From Hwangdonia seohaensis (GTDB lineage Bacteria; Bacteroidota; Bacteroidia; Flavobacteriales; Flavobacteriaceae): a DNA stretch of 64,000 bases. The notes below the pieces were generated by a model. The model was not told the DNA's origin and made no database searches. It saw only the letters and a list, made by a program, of their open reading frames with translations. The DNA is taken from assembly GCF_031932625.1 (NCBI RefSeq), contig NZ_JAVSCK010000004.1, forward strand, positions 62,001 through 126,000. The letters are read 5' to 3'. The position numbers and the translations under genes were made by a program. Below are positions 1 through 8,770 of the stretch, piece after piece (within the stretch, counting starts at the first letter, position 1; each line of letters begins with the position of its first letter).

Positions 1-1
1 T

Positions 2-550
2 AGGGACGGAAACAGGATTACCGATGAGATGAAAGTTTTAATCTCTGCCACTGCCGTAATGCTTACCTTCGGGTTTAGGGATTTTTATATTGGTGTAATT
101 TCTAAAATTGTTATCTATCCTAAAAAGTTTTATTCCAATACCAATAAAGCCTATCACCGCGGTGAATTCAATCCTAAGCTAAAGGCCTTGGTGTTGTCTT
201 GGGAAGATTTTATGGCGGGATTTAATGATGGAAACGATAATTTGAATTTGGGCATTCATGAATTTACACACGCCATTCATATAAACAGCATTAAGGAACG
301 CGATGTAAGTTCCACCATTTTTAGCGATTCTTTTAAAGAGCTCACAAAGCTGTTATCAATAAATGAAGCTTTAAGGAACAGGCTTATGGCTTCAGATTAT
401 TTTCGAAAATATGCCTTTACAAATCAGTTTGAATTTGTTGCCGTAATCATCGAAAATTTTATTGAAACACCACAGGAATTCAAATCACAATTTCCCAAAG
501 TTTATGCTAAAGTTAGGCAGATGCTTAATTTTAATGTGGCAGGTTATTGA
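2..550 (+). CDS. MtfA-like zinc peptidase (M90), 5' end outside the window
   Basis: Probable zinc-dependent peptidase of the MtfA (M90) family. The frame is open from base 2, with nine codons before the first ATG at 29 that fit the family (ITDEM leading into a hydrophobic helix), so the true start lies upstream of the window. Counting from the ATG at 29, the zinc-binding HEFTH is at residues 77-81. The second conserved acidic region lies near FEFVAVIIENFIE, followed by the FP.VY pattern typical of MtfA C-termini. E. coli MtfA is a cytosolic aminopeptidase that binds the Mlc repressor; no Mlc partner is visible here, so only the peptidase role is inferred. Family call is fairly sure, physiological role unknown. 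Confidence 0.8.
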   Translation, partial: RDGNRITDEMKVLISATAVMLTFGFRDFYIGVISKIVIYPKKFYSNTNKAYHRGEFNPKLKALVLSWEDFMAGFNDGNDNLNLGIHEFTHAIHINSIKERDVSSTIFSDSFKELTKLLSINEALRNRLMASDYFRKYAFTNQFEFVAVIIENFIETPQEFKSQFPKVYAKVRQMLNFNVAGY

Positions 551-640
551 GCGGAAAAAATAACTTGAATCCATGATTTTTATCATACTTTATTCGGTTT
601 TTCATTTATACTTTTAATGTAGAATTTAAAACGGAATGCC

Positions 641-1057
641 ATGAGAAAATTAACTCCAGTTTCAGAAATAATGACCAAAAACGTCATCGCTTTAACGCGG
701 TCTGACAATTTAGATAGAGCCGAAATGCTTTTTAAAAGACACAACATTAGGCATATTCCTGTTGTAACCCAAGAGTCTATAATAGGGATGTTAAGCTATT
801 CTGATTTACTTCGGATTAGTTTTGCCGATGCCACAAACGATGAGCGCAATGTAGATGCTGTGGTTTATAATATGTTTACCATTGAGCAGGTGATGACCAA
901 AAACCTTGTTAGCGTAACAAGCGATACCACGATTAAAGAAGTTGCCAAAATTTTAGCCGAAAAAGAATTTCATGCACTACCAGTGGTCGACGATAGTATT
1001 TTAGTGGGTATTGTTACAACAACCGATTTAATAAAATATCTGCTAAAGCAGCTTTAA
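641..1057 (+). CDS. Two-CBS-domain protein
   Basis: A 138-residue protein made of two CBS domains, at about residues 5-60 and 80-138, and nothing else. Each domain starts with the usual VSEIMT/EQVMTKN pattern and ends with a G-(M/I)-(L/V)-(S/T)-x-x-D-L motif (GMLSYSDLL, GIVTTTDLI). Stand-alone CBS pairs bind adenine nucleotides and often regulate a partner by sensing energy charge; the partner here is unknown. The stop codon overlaps that of the convergent rpe gene by three bases, so the two genes share no terminator space. Confidence 0.85.
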   Translation: MRKLTPVSEIMTKNVIALTRSDNLDRAEMLFKRHNIRHIPVVTQESIIGMLSYSDLLRISFADATNDERNVDAVVYNMFTIEQVMTKNLVSVTSDTTIKEVAKILAEKEFHALPVVDDSILVGIVTTTDLIKYLLKQL

Positions 1058-1716
1058 GAATTTGCAATAGCTTTTAAGCCTTTAATGGTTTCAAGTTGGT
1101 CGTCGCTTTTAAAAACATAACTACCGGCTACTAAAACGTCGGCACCAGAATCAATTAATTGCTTTGCATTTTTATCGGTAACGCCACCGTCAATTTCAAT
1201 ACGCGTTGAGGCGCCTTTTCGGTTTATGAGCGCTTTAAGTTGCTGCACTTTATTATAGGTGTTTTCAATAAAACTTTGGCCCCCAAAACCTGGGTTTACG
1301 CTCATTAGGCATACTAAATCAATGTCGTTAATAGTGTCTTCTAAAACATTGATGTTGGTATGCGGGTTTAAGGCAACACCGGCTTGCATGCCTTCGGCTT
1401 TTATAGCCTGAAGCGTGCGATGTAAATGGGTACAGGCCTCATAATGAACCGTTAATATATGGCTACCTAAATCGGCAAATGTTTTGATGTACCGGTCTGG
1501 ATCCACAATCATTAAATGCACATCAATTGTTTTTTTAGCGTGTTTGGCAATAGCTTGTAAAACGGGCATGCCAAAAGAAATATTGGGCACAAAAACACCG
1601 TCCATAATATCAATATGAAACCAATCTGCTTCACTTTGGTTAACCATTTCTATATCGCGTTGAAGGTTTGCAAAGTCTGCCGCTAAAATTGATGGTGCAA
1701 TTAATTTAGAACTCAT
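1054..1716 (-). CDS. rpe: Ribulose-phosphate 3-epimerase
   Basis: Interconverts D-ribulose 5-phosphate and D-xylulose 5-phosphate in the pentose phosphate pathway, in the cytosol. The family motifs are present in order: APSILAADFANL at the start, the metal/catalytic HIDIMDGVFVPN, VHLMI, SVNPGFGGQSF (phosphate-binding loop) and IEIDGGV. A longer open frame reaches 1794, but its 26 extra residues are unlike the family. The ATG at 1714-1716 gives 220 residues, the usual length, so I chose it. It lies downstream of rpoD on the same strand, with 138 bases between. Confidence 0.95.
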   Translation of the reverse strand: MSSKLIAPSILAADFANLQRDIEMVNQSEADWFHIDIMDGVFVPNISFGMPVLQAIAKHAKKTIDVHLMIVDPDRYIKTFADLGSHILTVHYEACTHLHRTLQAIKAEGMQAGVALNPHTNINVLEDTINDIDLVCLMSVNPGFGGQSFIENTYNKVQQLKALINRKGASTRIEIDGGVTDKNAKQLIDSGADVLVAGSYVFKSDDQLETIKGLKAIANS

Positions 1717-1854
1717 TGTGTGGTATAATTTATTTGCGCAAAAATAGTATAAAAAAACAAACCCGCGGTAATCAGCCGCGGGTTCTTTCATCAATCAAAA
1801 AACGAACAGTTATGTGAAACTGTTTGTTGTCGTAATTTAGTCGTAATTTAATTA

Positions 1855-2718
1855 CTAACCTAAATATGTTTTTAATATTTTACTTCTAGACGTATGTTTT
1901 AGCCTACGAATAGCTTTTTCTTTTATTTGTCGTACACGCTCTCGAGTTAAGTCGAAAGTTTCTCCAATTTCCTCTAAAGTCATTGGGTGTTGGTTTCCAA
2001 GTCCAAAATATAAACGAATAACATCTGCTTCACGAGGTGTTAAGGTTTCAAGGGCTCTTTCAATCTCCGTACGTAACGATTCATGCAACAGCTCTTTATC
2101 TGGATTTGGCGATTCACCACTGTTTAATACATCGTATAAGTTAGAATCTTCACCTTCAACTAATGGCGCATCCATACTTACGTGACGCCCGGAGTTTTTC
2201 ATAGACTCCTTAACATCGTTAATCGTCATATCCAACTCTTTTGCAATTTCTTCGGCCGAAGGCGGACGCTCATGACTTTGCTCTAAAAAAGCAAACGTTT
2301 TATTGATTTTGTTAATAGAACCAATTTTATTTAATGGTAAACGTACAATACGCGATTGTTCAGCCAAGGCCTGTAAAATCGATTGACGAATCCACCAAAC
2401 AGCGTAAGAAATAAATTTAAAACCACGTGTTTCATCAAAACGTTGTGCTGCTTTAATTAAGCCTAAATTGCCTTCGTTAATTAAATCTGGCAAAGTAAGT
2501 CCTTGGTTTTGGTATTGCTTAGCTACCGACACTACGAAACGTAAATTAGCTTTTGTTAATTTCTCTAAAGCTAGTTGGTCGCCAGCTTTAATACGTTGTG
2601 CTAATTCTACTTCTTCGTCTGCGGTAATTAAGTCAACTTTTCCTATTTCTTGAAGATATTTGTCTAACGATGCCGTTTCTCTGTTGGTAACCTGCTTCGT
2701 GATTTTAAGTTGTCTCAT
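1855..2718 (-). CDS. rpoD: Primary sigma factor RpoD, Bacteroidota type
   Basis: Housekeeping sigma factor that directs RNA polymerase to TAnnTTTG promoters. At 287 residues it has the compact Bacteroidota form: region 1.1 and the long non-conserved insert are absent. Region 1.2 begins near residue 15 (SLDKYLQEIGKVDL). Region 2 carries DLINEGNLGLIKAAQRFD and the core-binding and -10-reading segment FKFISYAVWWIRQSI. Region 3 is the stretch with NKINKTFAFLEQ. Region 4 ends with the helix-turn-helix LEEIGETFDLTRERVRQIKE. It is preceded by a clear Shine-Dalgarno sequence, which is uncommon in this phylum (see the separate entry). Confidence 0.97.
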   Translation of the reverse strand: MRQLKITKQVTNRETASLDKYLQEIGKVDLITADEEVELAQRIKAGDQLALEKLTKANLRFVVSVAKQYQNQGLTLPDLINEGNLGLIKAAQRFDETRGFKFISYAVWWIRQSILQALAEQSRIVRLPLNKIGSINKINKTFAFLEQSHERPPSAEEIAKELDMTINDVKESMKNSGRHVSMDAPLVEGEDSNLYDVLNSGESPNPDKELLHESLRTEIERALETLTPREADVIRLYFGLGNQHPMTLEEIGETFDLTRERVRQIKEKAIRRLKHTSRSKILKTYLG

Positions 2719-2724
2719 GTAATG

Positions 2725-2733
2725 TTCTCCTTT
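2725..2733 (-). promoter_or_regulatory. Strong Shine-Dalgarno site of rpoD
   Basis: On the reverse strand the sequence AAAGGAGAA lies with eight bases between GGAG and the rpoD ATG, an ideal Shine-Dalgarno placement. Most genes in this window, as in Bacteroidota generally, have only A-rich leaders at this position. It fixes the rpoD start codon and hints at special translational treatment. Confidence 0.7.
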
Positions 2734-2936
2734 GTTTTTTAAGGATTGCTAATCCTGCTTCTATAGTTATACGTACAATCTTCAAAAAATGTTACAAAAA
2801 AATATAATTATTTTATGGGCATTCTTTTTTAAGACCCCAAAAGTTTAAAAAAGTCACATTGTCTAATATATTTTTGATAAAAAAAGGAAACTCTTGCTAT
2901 CGTTAAGGTAGCGTGAATGTTTTCAATTGGAATCAT

Positions 2937-3311
2937 TTAAATTTTTATAGGCTTTTTGTTGCTTAAATTTACCGCTTCAAGCATATCTTGTGTAAATTTA
3001 TAATGACCGCGGGCAGTAATTATTTTAAACCGGTGCGATTTTAAGCTGCTTAATGTGTTTAAAAACAGCCATTTGGATTTGAGTTGATTGGGTTTTTCAG
3101 ATTTTAAGCTTATATCGAAGTAATGCTTTCTGCCTTCTTTTGTGGCAACAATATCTGGGGTTATACTAATATCGCTTCCTACTTTCGAGAATGATTTTGG
3201 TGTTTCGTAACCATCAATATCGGCTTTAATGTTTTCAAAACCACGGCTTTCCAAATAGGCGATTGAATTTTCTAAAACGTCTGAATATTTGTCTTTATCT
3301 GCTTTTATCAT
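2937..3311 (-). CDS. Hypothetical protein with a possible PD-(D/E)xK-like core
   Basis: A 124-residue protein that I do not recognise by name. An N-terminal helical half (residues 1-30) is followed by a segment resembling the core of restriction-endonuclease-like folds: P52-D53, then a strand containing D66 and K70 (HYFDISLKSE) about a dozen residues later. The spacing D-x3-K differs from the classic (D/E)-x-K, so nuclease activity is doubtful and the fold may be structural only. It is soluble, with no signal peptide. It sits between rpoD and a reverse-strand HTH protein, with clear gaps on both sides. Confidence 0.6.
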   Translation of the reverse strand: MIKADKDKYSDVLENSIAYLESRGFENIKADIDGYETPKSFSKVGSDISITPDIVATKEGRKHYFDISLKSEKPNQLKSKWLFLNTLSSLKSHRFKIITARGHYKFTQDMLEAVNLSNKKPIKI

Positions 3312-3382
3312 AGCTAGTAATATAATGATTATTAGCAGAATAGCAAATTTTTAACTCGATTTAACGTTTTGTGAAAGGTTCT

Positions 3383-4384
3383 TCACTCAAAATCAAAAGG
3401 ATCATTATCGATAATAATACGTTCTCTTAATCGGTTTATTTTTTGATGCATTCTTTTAAAAAACAGCGATCTGTCTTTTTCGCCGGCATTTACCAATAGT
3501 TTTGAAATACTCATTTGTTTCTCAAAAAAATCGAACATGAGCTCGCAAGTAGGTTGATGCTCAATTTTAAAATAGCTTATTACGGTGAACGGCGTAAAAA
3601 ATACTTTTTGATGTGGTGTTTTTACCATAATGGTATTGCTCATGGTATGTATATCGTTAAAATATAAATTATAAGTAGCTTTATTTTTAGAGTCTATCAA
3701 CGATTGTTGGATAGCCTGTTTTTCAACATGCCGTATCACATCTTCAATATCGGTACAAATAAGTAATGCCAATTCTTTGGACAGAGATCCTGCTTCAAAA
3801 TAATACAGCACTTGCTGTAATGTGCCATTAATAGTAGTGTTATTCCAAATTTCGGTAATGTTTATATCTTTATAAACCTCACCTAATTTAAAGGCGTTTT
3901 CCAGCAACGAATCCGGAATATCTTTTATAAAATCGTCAAAGGAAACCTTGTTTCTTGTCATTTCTGTATCTACATCCTTTAACCAAACGTATATTTTATA
4001 ACGCGATAAAAAAGAATCTTTAAGTGTGTGAAAAAGCGGAATATCCTTTGCCGAATAAATAATGGAAGCGCTCTTTAATTTTGTTAACGGATAAACGCTA
4101 TTGTAGGATTGTTTTAGCCACATCTCCAAACCTTCTTTATTGTGTATGGGAGGCGATAAATCTGTAAGTATTGTGGTTTGGCTACCTACTTCAAATAACT
4201 TATTTAACGATATTTTATAATGTTTTGCAAGCTTTACGGTTTCTTCAAGCGACAAACTGGTTTTTAAGTTAATTCTGCGGTAAGCGGCATCGTAACCAAT
4301 ATCCAAAACACCTGCTATTTCATCTACAAATGAGGTGTTGTCATCCGCCTTTTCTTTTAAATATTGAATAAACTGATCTTGCAT
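3383..4384 (-). CDS. Putative DNA-binding regulator with N-terminal HTH
   Basis: A 333-residue protein with a helix-turn-helix-like segment at about residues 19-60 (VLDIGYDAAYRRI, then SLEETVKLAKHYKISLNKLFE), similar to the HTH of BetR-type and other Bacteroidota XRE-like regulators. The remaining 270 residues show no motif I can name; they are soluble, mixed alpha/beta and rich in aromatic and lysine residues, and may be a ligand or dimerisation domain. No signal peptide or membrane helix. It is a single-gene unit; the AT-rich region upstream (4385-4466) probably holds its promoter. Confidence 0.65.
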   Translation of the reverse strand: MQDQFIQYLKEKADDNTSFVDEIAGVLDIGYDAAYRRINLKTSLSLEETVKLAKHYKISLNKLFEVGSQTTILTDLSPPIHNKEGLEMWLKQSYNSVYPLTKLKSASIIYSAKDIPLFHTLKDSFLSRYKIYVWLKDVDTEMTRNKVSFDDFIKDIPDSLLENAFKLGEVYKDINITEIWNNTTINGTLQQVLYYFEAGSLSKELALLICTDIEDVIRHVEKQAIQQSLIDSKNKATYNLYFNDIHTMSNTIMVKTPHQKVFFTPFTVISYFKIEHQPTCELMFDFFEKQMSISKLLVNAGEKDRSLFFKRMHQKINRLRERIIIDNDPFDFE

Positions 4385-4466
4385 TATTTCAAAAATTGAA
4401 AGTAGGAAAGAGGATGATTTTGTGAAAATTAAGAAAAATAAATTGAATTCTTAGCAAATTAGTCTA

Positions 4467-4790
4467 ATGATTATCAATAAATGCAAAGTAAATTTGAGTC
4501 ATAATCTTTTAACATTCAATAAAATGAAATCTTCATACTCACATATTTTTCTGTTTTGGACGTTACCGAGTATTTCTATGGTTGAAGCCTATAAAAAAAA
4601 GTGCAAACTATTAAATAATGCCATGTATAGCATGAAGTCTATTGAAATTACAACCTTTCAAAATAAAATTTTAAAACTGAAAGAAATAGGCATTGAGTCT
4701 GGAAGATTTTATGGATTTGAAAGCATTAAGGGTGGAATTAAAAAGATAAGCTTAAACATTAACGATATAAAAAATATAATACTATTGTAA
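4467..4790 (+). CDS. Doubtful small open frame, unknown
   Basis: An open frame of 107 codons, or 88 if the ATG at 4524 (MKSSYS) is used. It resembles no family I know. Composition is lysine- and isoleucine-rich, as expected of AT-rich sequence translated by chance, but the frame is long for a non-coding stretch and has no competing frame on either strand. No Shine-Dalgarno and no clear promoter. It may be a gene remnant or a fast-evolving accessory gene. Confidence 0.25.
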   Translation: MIINKCKVNLSHNLLTFNKMKSSYSHIFLFWTLPSISMVEAYKKKCKLLNNAMYSMKSIEITTFQNKILKLKEIGIESGRFYGFESIKGGIKKISLNINDIKNIILL

Positions 4791-5164
4791 AACAATAAAA
4801 CTAATGCCATCATGGGAACTAAAACAACACCATCTGCTTCATGGTTTTTCAGGATATTGGATAGCTATATTCGTTTAATAGTTGTTAGGAAAAGTTATAA
4901 AAAAGTTTTTTTTCGCAAAGCACCAAAACGAGCGACTTCAATTAACATAAATATTGCTTAGGTTATATTTGAAAAAATTACTCGTTAATAAATAACGATT
5001 TAAAATAATAAAACAATATTTTTGTAATCGATTGACTAATAGTTGTTTGCTTAAATTCCTTAAGGAGTTTCAGGCTTTTTTAAAAATTGCAACATCGAGA
5101 TTATGGTTTTCCCTAAAATTAATTAAATCTTTTTTTAATTGTATTTAACCAACTGTAATTACTT
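4791..5164. other. AT-rich gap without a convincing gene
   Basis: 374 bases between the doubtful frame and the AraC-type regulator. It contains a 49-codon frame starting at 4812 (MGTKTTPSASWFF...), with a basic middle part, that I cannot support as a gene. A TATTTTTG at 5017-5024 matches the Bacteroidota -7 element and could serve the regulator at 5165, although no TTTG lies at the right distance upstream. A short palindrome lies near 5058. I see nothing else. Confidence 0.4.
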
Positions 5165-6304
5165 GTGATAGTTAAAATTATTAATTTTCTTTTAATAGCT
5201 GGAGTTCTTCAAGGTTTTGGATTTAATCTTGTGACTGTTTTTGTAAAGAAAAGGTTCCATAAAGTAATTATATTCCTAAATTTAACGGTATTATTTATTT
5301 CATTAAACAATCTGCAAGCATGGTTAATTGATAGTGGGTTTACAAGTAAACTTTTCTTAATAAACCAGCTATTGGTGCCTTGGTATTTGTTAATATTTCC
5401 CATGTTTTATGCATTTACTGCAAATTTTCTGCGAGTAGAAAAAAAGGTAAATAGCTTTATCAAGCCCACATTAATCCTGTTTTTTACAGAAATGGTTATT
5501 AGGCTTTGCTTAATTTCTTATGTGTATTATGAAGTGCTAAATAGAGACATTTCTTTAATTGAAAAATACACAGCACTTGAAGAAATATGCAATGTGTTTT
5601 ACTGCGTGTTCTTATTTGTAAACGCCAGCTTATTAATTTTTAGAAAACACGAAATGCTTGACTATATTTTAAGTTACGATGATTTAAAATGGATAAAATG
5701 GTTCATAAGATTAGGGAGCATCATTGTTTTATTTTGGATTACAGCTATTATTATAAAAAACATTTTTGACAATGATATGGCGTACTATCCTTTGCGTTTG
5801 GGGACATCGGTTTTGCTGTATTGGATTGGATACCAAGGATTCTATAAATACAATGTAGTACAAGACCGTATCTTTTTAAGAAGCACCATAAATGAAAACA
5901 AGGTACTGATTACGGATAATCCGCCGAATAAAACAGAAACCCAAAAAGATCGCATTGTTAATGAAAAACATCAAAAAGAATTTAATAACATAAAGCAACA
6001 TATTATAAACAACAAACTCTATCTCGATCCTTTGTTGAGTATGGACACCATAACCTCGCAGTTGGGGATAAGTAAAAGTCATTTTTCTAAACTAATCAAT
6101 ACGTATAGTAAATATAATTTTTCAGATTTTATAAATTCCTTGCGGGTAGAGCAGGCCAAGAAATTCTTATCGAACGATGAATTTAGTGCCTACACCATTG
6201 TTGCTATTGGTTTGGAATGCGGATTTAATTCGAAATCCACATTTTATTCCGCTTTCAAGAAGTTTACTTCAGAAACACCCACCCTTTTTAGAGACCAATT
6301 TTAA
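5165..6304 (+). CDS. AraC-family regulator with membrane-embedded N-terminal half
   Basis: A 379-residue regulator starting at GTG. Residues 1 to about 230 form six or seven hydrophobic segments (for example INFLLIAGVLQGFGFNLV, WYLLIFPMFYAFTA, WFIRLGSIIVLFWITAIII). Residues 280-379 are a C-terminal AraC-type double helix-turn-helix: MDTITSQLGISKSHFSKLI, then the signature VAIGLECGFNSKSTFYSAFKKF. Such membrane AraC proteins are common in Bacteroidota and are thought to sense a membrane or extracytoplasmic cue. It lies 120 bases upstream of the DUF6134-like/CPBP/epimerase/SDR operon on the same strand and is the obvious candidate regulator of it, though this is inference from position. Confidence 0.88.
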   Translation: MIVKIINFLLIAGVLQGFGFNLVTVFVKKRFHKVIIFLNLTVLFISLNNLQAWLIDSGFTSKLFLINQLLVPWYLLIFPMFYAFTANFLRVEKKVNSFIKPTLILFFTEMVIRLCLISYVYYEVLNRDISLIEKYTALEEICNVFYCVFLFVNASLLIFRKHEMLDYILSYDDLKWIKWFIRLGSIIVLFWITAIIIKNIFDNDMAYYPLRLGTSVLLYWIGYQGFYKYNVVQDRIFLRSTINENKVLITDNPPNKTETQKDRIVNEKHQKEFNNIKQHIINNKLYLDPLLSMDTITSQLGISKSHFSKLINTYSKYNFSDFINSLRVEQAKKFLSNDEFSAYTIVAIGLECGFNSKSTFYSAFKKFTSETPTLFRDQF

Positions 6305-6424
6305 ACGTTTTAGTCCGAGATTATCTTTGGACATCCTAATTTTTACAACTTAGAGTATTTAGGATATTTGAACCGGTGATTGCTAATAATTTTACGATTA
6401 ATAATAATCTTAAAACTATTAGTT

Positions 6425-7120
6425 ATGATACCAGCACTTATTTTATATCTCATTAGAAGATTTAAAAGAAAATCGAGCTCAGCTAAAATAACTAACAAAT
6501 TAATATCAAAAATAAAAAAGATAAGAGCGCTACTGTTCTTCGCTTTAATGATTTGTTTATCTGCGTTTACAAGTTTTAATAACTCTGAATCAATTACATA
6601 CAACGTGATAAACGGCGATAAAACCATTGGAACCATTAAAACAATTAAAAATGGTTTTAAAGATTCTGAAACCTATACGCTTGAAAGTAATATTAAAGCA
6701 AAATTTCTATTTAAGTTTAATATTATAGGTAAAGAAAAATCTGTTTATAAAAAAGGCATATTAGTATTCTCTTCGGTATTTAGAACGGTAAACAACAAAA
6801 CTAAAACGAACCATAAAATAGTTTTGGACGGCAATCATTACAACCTCGAATCCAATAAAAACTCTCAAGCATTAAATGTTAGCTTAATCAAGCAAAACCT
6901 TATAACACTTTATTACGAAGAACCCATTGGAATTTCATCCGTTTTCTGTGATAATATAAAACAAATGGCACCTGTAAAACCTATGGGTAAAGGGCAGTAT
7001 AAGGTTGAGTTTACTAATGGGAAGTACAATGTTTTTCATTATAAGAATGGAAAATGCATCAAAATTGAAGCAAAAAGCACACTTTTTAATGTTGATTTAA
7101 TACCTGTTAATCATGAATAG
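6425..7120 (+). CDS. DUF6134-like secreted or membrane-anchored protein
   Basis: Resembles the Bacteroidota DUF6134 family, of unknown function. The open frame begins at TTG 6380; I prefer the ATG at 6425 (MIPALILYLIRRF), giving 231 residues. Two hydrophobic stretches occur, the second (ALLFFALMICLSAFTSF) looking like a signal or anchor, followed by an extracytoplasmic part rich in beta strands (ITYNVINGDKTIGTIKTI..., YTLESNIKAKFLFKFN). No catalytic motif is visible. It is the first gene of a four-gene overlapping operon and overlaps the next gene by eight bases. The exact start and the family name are moderately sure; the function is unknown. Confidence 0.7.
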   Translation: MIPALILYLIRRFKRKSSSAKITNKLISKIKKIRALLFFALMICLSAFTSFNNSESITYNVINGDKTIGTIKTIKNGFKDSETYTLESNIKAKFLFKFNIIGKEKSVYKKGILVFSSVFRTVNNKTKTNHKIVLDGNHYNLESNKNSQALNVSLIKQNLITLYYEEPIGISSVFCDNIKQMAPVKPMGKGQYKVEFTNGKYNVFHYKNGKCIKIEAKSTLFNVDLIPVNHE

Positions 7121-7790
7121 TTTACATGTTATTTGGATTATCATCGGTGTTATTTTCACCACTTATTTTATAATTAGTTTGATGTATAAAAAATTAGGCA
7201 TTGGTAAATTGGAAAATGCTTTGGTGGTTGTAAACGGCTTAAGGTTTATAAATTTAAAACACATCATGGGTATCGTGCTTTTCGGGATTTTCCCTTTTGC
7301 AATGATGCCAGAATTAAGACATTTAATAAACACTATAGAGGTTCCAAAACTACACGTATTAATCCCTTTTGTAATTGTGTTTTTTCTTTCAGCTTTTATT
7401 TCTAATTTAAGTATAAAAAAGCATGTTAATATTGAAAAAATATATGCACAGCATTATAGTTTTTCAGATGCATGGGCTTATTTTATTATCAGATTTTGGT
7501 TTCTATTGTTCTACGAATTCTTTTTTAGAGGTGTGTTATTATTTATGTTTTTAGATCACGTAACTATAACAATAGCCATAGTGTGCAATGTTGTTTTATA
7601 CATGCTAATACATGCTTTTGATTCGAAAAAGGAAATTTTAGGCACCATACCTTTCGGAATAATTTTATGCCTGTTAGCCTATTTTACAAATAGTGTTTGG
7701 TATGCTTTTTTAGTCCATCTTTCACTATCTGCCGTTTACGAAATTTCAATTTTTTATTACCTAACCTTAAAAAACAAAACCATATCATGA
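7113..7790 (+). CDS. CPBP-family membrane protein (Abi/CAAX-protease-like)
   Basis: A 225-residue integral membrane protein with about six hydrophobic segments. It carries the CPBP intramembrane protease pattern: motif 1 is YEFFFRG at residues 134-140 (E135 and R139 kept, the first Glu of the usual EExxxR replaced by Tyr134), then a conserved His in MLIHAF (H167) and another in FLVHLSL (H202). Family members are glutamic intramembrane peptidases or inactive relatives. With one of the paired Glu residues gone, activity is uncertain. It overlaps the upstream gene by eight bases and the downstream epimerase by four (ATGA), so it is translationally coupled. Confidence 0.78.
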   Translation: MNSLHVIWIIIGVIFTTYFIISLMYKKLGIGKLENALVVVNGLRFINLKHIMGIVLFGIFPFAMMPELRHLINTIEVPKLHVLIPFVIVFFLSAFISNLSIKKHVNIEKIYAQHYSFSDAWAYFIIRFWFLLFYEFFFRGVLLFMFLDHVTITIAIVCNVVLYMLIHAFDSKKEILGTIPFGIILCLLAYFTNSVWYAFLVHLSLSAVYEISIFYYLTLKNKTIS

Positions 7791-8770
7791 AGGTATTTTT
7801 AACAGGATCAACAGGATATGTTGGTCATCAATTGGCAATAAAACTGGCAAATCAAAATCTAAAAATTATAGCGCTAGTTAGGGATTTGAATTCTGAGAAG
7901 ATTCCGAATCATAGAAATATTTTCCCGGTTCAAGGCAATGTGTGCGATTATGAATCTGTTGAAAAAAACATTAAAGGTTGCACCTATGTTTTTCATACCG
8001 CAGCATACACCAATTTAAAGAATAAAAGATTAGACAACTTTTATAATACCAATGTTGTTGGTACCGAAAATATCTTGAAAGCATCATTAAAACATAAAAT
8101 TAAAAAAGTTATTTATACGAGTTCATTGGCTGTTTTTGGGCCCTCATATAAAGATGTTCCAATTACAGAAAACCAACCCAGATTGGTGTCTTATTCCAAT
8201 GATTATGAATTGACTAAAAGTATTTCAGAAGAATTGGTTTTCAATTATATAAAAACAGGATTGCCATGTGCTATCTTGAATGTTTCAAGGGTTTATGGTC
8301 CAGGTTTAAAAACATTTTCAAGTGGCGTTAACACTTTAATTTCAAAAATAGCTAACAATGACTTTTTATTTGTACCTGCTAAATTACATGTTTCGGCAAA
8401 TTATGTTTTTATAGAAGATGTTGTAAACGCACATGTTTTGGCAATGACTAATAGAGCTTCCGTTGGAAAATATATTATAGGTGGAGAAAATATTAGCTAT
8501 GAAACCCTTTTTAAAAACATTAAGAATTTAACCAAAAGTAAAATTAGAATTATAAAAATTGATTTCGGAATTGTAAAAACAAGTTTAAAATGTATCAATG
8601 TTTTTAGAGGTTTTTTGGGCAAACCATCTGGAATTACCATACGTGTTTTAAACTCATTATTCGTTAACCGATTGTCCACTTCTCAAAAAGCAATTACAGA
8701 TTTAGGGTATCGCATTACACCGTTAAATTCTGGGTTGACGCAAACCATTGAATATTTAAAACTTTCGTAA
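7787..8770 (+). CDS. NAD-dependent epimerase/dehydratase family protein
   Basis: A 327-residue extended short-chain dehydrogenase. The Rossmann motif GSTGYVG is at residues 7-13, the catalytic Ser region YTSSLAVFG at about 110-118, and the YxxxK pair is Y140/K144. The start at 7787 lies in an ATGA overlap with the previous gene and places the Rossmann motif at the N-terminus, whereas the longer open frame from 7697 adds an out-of-family tail. Overall it resembles the HpnA, dihydroflavonol-reductase and 3-beta-hydroxysteroid-dehydrogenase-like branch rather than a sugar-nucleotide epimerase, so a lipid-like substrate is possible but unproven. Confidence 0.88.
   Translation: MKVFLTGSTGYVGHQLAIKLANQNLKIIALVRDLNSEKIPNHRNIFPVQGNVCDYESVEKNIKGCTYVFHTAAYTNLKNKRLDNFYNTNVVGTENILKASLKHKIKKVIYTSSLAVFGPSYKDVPITENQPRLVSYSNDYELTKSISEELVFNYIKTGLPCAILNVSRVYGPGLKTFSSGVNTLISKIANNDFLFVPAKLHVSANYVFIEDVVNAHVLAMTNRASVGKYIIGGENISYETLFKNIKNLTKSKIRIIKIDFGIVKTSLKCINVFRGFLGKPSGITIRVLNSLFVNRLSTSQKAITDLGYRITPLNSGLTQTIEYLKLS

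Noticed and set aside
1717..1794. Longer start for rpe
   Set aside because: The 26 extra residues are not family-like and would include the probable promoter region.
2937..3311. Calling the small rpoD-side gene an active restriction nuclease
   Set aside because: The D-x3-K spacing departs from (D/E)-x-K and there is no supporting context.
4805..4960. Two short frames (24 and 49 codons) in the gap before the AraC-type gene
   Set aside because: They overlap in different frames, lack leader signals and have no recognisable pattern.
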